Of a stretch of DNA of 64,000 bases, positions 60,478-64,000 are shown piece after piece; position 1 is the stretch's first letter, and each line of letters opens with the position of its first letter. Both the position numbers and the translations under genes were made by a program. The stretch is from Pyrus communis (lineage: Eukaryota > Streptophyta > Magnoliopsida > Rosales > Rosaceae), in NCBI RefSeq assembly GCF_963583255.1, contig NC_084808.1, positions 7,649,501 to 7,713,500 on the forward strand. The letters are read 5' to 3'. The notes under the pieces were generated by a model. That model was not told the DNA's origin. It did not search any database and worked only from the letters and a program-made list of their open reading frames with translations.

Positions 60478-62024
60478 AATACCCCCACACTTATCTTTTG
60501 CTAGTCCTCGAGCAAAACAAAACAACAAAAGAACACGAAACTAGACAAAACGAACAAAACACAACCTACACCTTCCAACAATCGTCTAATGGATTTCCAA
60601 TGCACATGACAAGTTAAAAATCATTAGTCCCATAGATTTTTGTCATCTTCACACTTAAGTACATTCTTACTCATAGTCACCACATATTATTTCACAAATA
60701 AGCATTTAAAACCATGTTTTGAATGTAGTAACATGCCTTAGAGAATTTGCTCAAATCCTTACAAGGTATGCACTCGTTTTTCACACAGATTTTCTGACTA
60801 CACACCCTAAACTAGTTATATGTGAGAAGATTGATGTAAACATAAAAACGAACACTCACATATATGTATTTCAAAGGAAGCAATTTCTGGAGTTAATAAG
60901 CATGTTTAGATAAGATCTCATGAATGGAATGCTACTACTTAGATGCGAGAACCAGTGACACCATAAGCTCATACCAAGTTCAAACTCCACAATTGAAATA
61001 CATAACACTCAAGATTGAAGTCACGGGTTATAATGGGGCTTGGGGTGTTTGGATAACAAAGAAGGAGTATGGAAAACAAAGGTTCTTTAAGCAATAGTGA
61101 GCAAAGTAATGAATTAGACATTTAGAATTCCCTTTAGAACGCAAAAATCAACTTTGAACACCCAAGGGTGAATCACACAAAACTTAGGGCCATATTCAAC
61201 TTTTTTGGATCCTTTCTTCAACCATCAACGCTTGTGAGTTCATCCTTACTTATTTTCACTCCTTTTTTTTTTTTTTTTTTTTTTTTGAATCTCAAAACAT
61301 ATATATAAGCTTAAGAACAAACTTTTACTCCCCCACACTCATTTTCTTGCATAATGTAACTCAAAAGGAATTCATTTTCTGTCATGCTTACTATGCTTCA
61401 AGAAAAAGGGTACAGATGGTCCTAATCTAGGCTAGGTAAGGGGTGATGTGGTTAGCAAAGAAAATAGGCTAAACGAGGCTCAACGGGGTTAAGACTTACA
61501 AAATATACGAAATATAGGAAGTAAGGCTATTTGGCTATGATGGCAACTACACAACTTCATCTTGATATATGTTATGCAATTCAATGTCATGCTTTGAATG
61601 AAACGGATATAAGTTCTAGCATTTAGTTCTATCATGATACAATTGCAATCTAAGTAGCAACCGAGCAAGGAATAATGAGATCATGCAACAACTTTAGAAA
61701 ACAAAGAATCACAGAAAATAACTCTCCAAAGAAAGTAATGGCTCGAGTCTCACAGGGTTGTAGCGTTTGTTTGAGTTCCTTCTTTCAAGCATGTTACAAA
61801 AACGAATTTTTCTTTTATGATTGCATGTGAAGTCATACATTATAACCATAACCAAGCATATACCAAGAGTAAATCAAACTTTTCTCTATGTTTATAACTC
61901 TTTTTAACCGTCATGCAATTACAAACCAAATCCTTATCATTGTGTTGGAAAGTACCCTAAGACATAAACACACAAAAACGACTCAAAACACTCTTTTTAA
62001 GCTTTTCAAAACATTTTTTTTTTT

Positions 62025-62060
<36 letters not shown>

Positions 62061-62339
62061 CAAATTTTTATGGTATTTTCGGAGTTATAAAAACAAAACA
62101 TACTAAAATACTCTAAAACAACTTAAAAACACCTTAAAACAGTAAGGAACAACATTTGAAGTTATGGGTGATAAAATCTCACGAATTTGTATCAACAACA
62201 TTAGTTACCCCCCCACACTTAAATCAAACATTGTCCTCAATGTTTTAAGCTTAAAATCACACCAAACAAAAGTAAACATAAAAACAGCAACTAAACATAC
62301 TAAACATGGCAGAATGTAAATAACAAAGAGAAGAGTTTA
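60478..62339 (-). other. Element H 3' noncoding region
   Basis: Polypurine tract 2 complement (60481-60493), conserved noncoding blocks, T-rich tracts at 61260-61287 and 62017-62060, and polypurine tract 1 complement at 62208-62222. No credible ORF. Confidence 0.85.
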
Positions 62340-63541
62340 GAGACGCAAATCTGGTTGTGGAATGTAAATTCCATCTTCTCCTTGTTGAATTCATTGAGGC
62401 TTTGATCTTTGTGATTCCACAGGCTTACTCTTGAACTGGTTTCTGCCCATCGTTGATTTTCCCTTGTGCTACTTCTTGAACTGGGCAGCAGGATGGTTCT
62501 TTTGGTCTCCCCCGAAGGTCTGAGCTTATCCCTTTTATCTGTTTCTTTGTTCAATCTGTGCAGGAGTGGTCCCTTCTCTGGAAGTGTATCAACCGTTGAA
62601 GATGACTACTCGAGAGCAACGCTAGGTAAGCAATCAGGAATAGATTCCAGGCAGTTGGCTCCAGATCGGAAGACTGACTCCAAGTGCTGGCTGATTGCTT
62701 CTTTCACTTTGCCATACGAGTAAGAACAAGGACAAAGAAAAGGACAGGGAAAGAGCATGATATGAGATACTTTTGCTTTAGACCTTGATGATATGAGATA
62801 CCTTTGCTTTTGAAGAAACGGCGAATGAAGCAGCACATGTATTTGTTGTGGTTGTCTCCACATGCTTCGATCGACCGTTTCCTTCTGCCTTATTTGTACT
62901 CCAGGTTTCTGGTATCTTCTTTGGGGGAGAAAAAATTGAGTATTTCAAAAGGCGTTGCTGGGAGAGCGCCCTCAGAGGTGCGGAAGAGTTGGGCATTTTC
63001 TTCAGGTTTGCCTTGCCATAAAAGACGAAGGTCGACATATATAGAGATAATATCAAGTGGTGGTACTATTCTTTTACCCTTGTCGACAAATGTCTCTTCG
63101 ATATCAGAACGACGCCTCTTCGATTTCTGAGCAGGCGCCCTTTCGATTTCTGAACGACGCCCCTTTGCTTTCTGAACGACACGTAGTAGTGCGGATGCGG
63201 CTCCTTTTGACAAAGCTGCACGCGTTTTCTGAAAAGCAGAGAAAGCGTCGCCGAACTTTGCGCTTGTCGACAAAAGATGTGTAGTTGCGATGATGGCCTC
63301 CACGTGTTGTCTGAAAAGAAGAAATCTTTTGACAAAGTTGAACGCGCCTTCTGAAAAGCCGAGCGTCGCCTAAATTACGCCGGAAATTCTGGCTTCTTGA
63401 ATCGGTGGACGCGTCGCCTTGGCTTTTTATAGAGCTATCGATCACCACAACAAACACACTCTGAAGAATTCCCATTCTTGAAAATCGACTCCGGCCCTTT
63501 GAAATTTAACTCCATCCCTTCTCTTTGAACACTTTTGAAAA
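62340..63541 (+). promoter_or_regulatory. Upstream region of the aORF (element H)
   Basis: About 1.2 kb upstream of the antisense gene. TATA-like TTTTTATAGAG at 63424-63434 lies 108 bp before the ATG and is followed by a CA-rich leader. G-box CACGTG is at 63301-63306. TTTTGACAAAG units with TTGAC cores are near 63206 and 63318, each followed by a TTCTGAAAAGC motif. A CGACGCC...TTTCTGA unit of about 30 bp is repeated near 63108-63180. The layout looks like a plant gene promoter; activity is inferred. Confidence 0.6.
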
Positions 63542-64000
63542 ATGGCAAACTCATCGAACCTTAGCTTGGAATTGAGCCTTAGCAGTGATACGGGCGCACC
63601 GCGTCAAGGTAACGTATGGCGCCCTTCTTTCTTATCTTCTAACGGTCTTCTCACAGGTGAAGACTCCGTGATGCAGGACGCCACAACAGCTACAATAGTA
63701 GCTAGGAACCTCCTCACTCCAAAAGATAGTAGGCTGCTGTCAGGACGGTCCGATGAGTTGGCCGTTCAAGAGTCCCTCGCACTTAGTGTTCAGTGTGCGA
63801 GCTCTGTGTCCAATATGGGCCAACGCCTGCTTGCCCGCTCCCGTCAGGTGGAATCATTGATGGCAGAGGTGGAAAGTCTCAAGCAAGAGATCAAGCAGCT
63901 GAAGTATGAGAATAGAAGTTTGCATGTGCTTGCAAACAACTATTCAACGGGCATGAAGAGGAAGCTTGATGAGCTGCAAGAATCCAATGGTCGAATGCAA
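63542..64000 (+). CDS. Antisense coiled-coil protein of element H (aORF, partial)
   Basis: Starts MANSSNLSLELSLSS and stays open for all 153 codons to the window end. It is collinear with the A copy, with about nine substitutions and no indel; the coiled-coil segment is preserved. The C-terminal Pro/Ser repeat lies outside the window. It sits on the strand opposite to H's own genes, as in A. Function unknown. Confidence 0.85.
   Translation, partial: MANSSNLSLELSLSSDTGAPRQGNVWRPSFLSSNGLLTGEDSVMQDATTATIVARNLLTPKDSRLLSGRSDELAVQESLALSVQCASSVSNMGQRLLARSRQVESLMAEVESLKQEIKQLKYENRSLHVLANNYSTGMKRKLDELQESNGRMQ

Larger units (their letters stand above)
58589..64000 (-). mobile_element. Element H, 3' part, minus strand
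   Basis: The same family as A: 3' LTR 58589-60477, 3' noncoding 60478-62339, antisense gene module from about 62340 to the window end. The element continues beyond 64000. Left flank GAAGG in pol of G; the right flank is not visible. Confidence 0.93.

Noticed and set aside
62300..63475. Minus-strand frames of 84-137 codons in element H
   Set aside because: They overlap the shared antisense-gene promoter and do not match each other in frame between A and H.

Overview
This window is plant nuclear DNA made almost entirely of nested LTR retrotransposons of one related group. They are Ty3/gypsy, Athila-like, non-chromovirus elements. I see no host housekeeping gene, rRNA, tRNA gene or CRISPR. Three things support the group assignment: very long LTRs (about 1.9-2.4 kb) beginning TGATAGG/TGATGCG and ending in CA; a primer-binding site TGGCGCCGTTGCCGGGG, which matches the 3' end of plant tRNA-Asp as I recall it; and a single gag-protease-RT-RNaseH-integrase frame without a chromodomain. 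The density and depth of nesting suggest a pericentromeric or other heterochromatic region of a dicot. Rosaceae (apple/pear type) is my guess from remembered similarity of the LTRs and the antisense gene, and I could not check it.

Layout. 1-905: fold-back RT/RNaseH fragments. 905-1420 plus 16113-17116: a broken gag (element B), split by element A. 1421-16112: element A, plus strand, 14.7 kb, complete. A has two 2389-bp LTRs that look identical, target duplication CCCAT, an intact 1852-aa gag-pol, and an antisense gene module at 10044-11870. 17117-25779: stacked LTR pieces J, K, C (a clean solo LTR), L and M, then the 5' half of element N. 25780-27128: a truncated minus-strand LTR (I). 27129-50541: element D, minus strand, interrupted by element E (30811-42702, minus strand, target duplication AAAAA, nearly intact). 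50542-58588: a rearranged plus-strand array G that shares lesions with D in inverted orientation and is interrupted by solo LTR F (52213-54517, target duplication TTTGT). 58589-64000: the 3' part of element H, minus strand, the same family as A, with a second copy of the antisense gene running off the window end.

How it works together. A is the only element that looks fully competent: promoter TATA in the LTR, PBS, intact polyprotein and polypurine tract before the 3' LTR. E has one gag/pol frameshift. The others are broken, solo or recombined. The most unusual content is a coiled-coil gene on the antisense strand of A and H, with its own upstream region, lying between two diverged copies of the post-pol/polypurine segment. 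Two RNA-level structures also recur: a perfect 10-11 bp inverted repeat next to the PBS whose stem is kept while its loop changes, and a short LTR motif complementary to the 3' part of the PBS.
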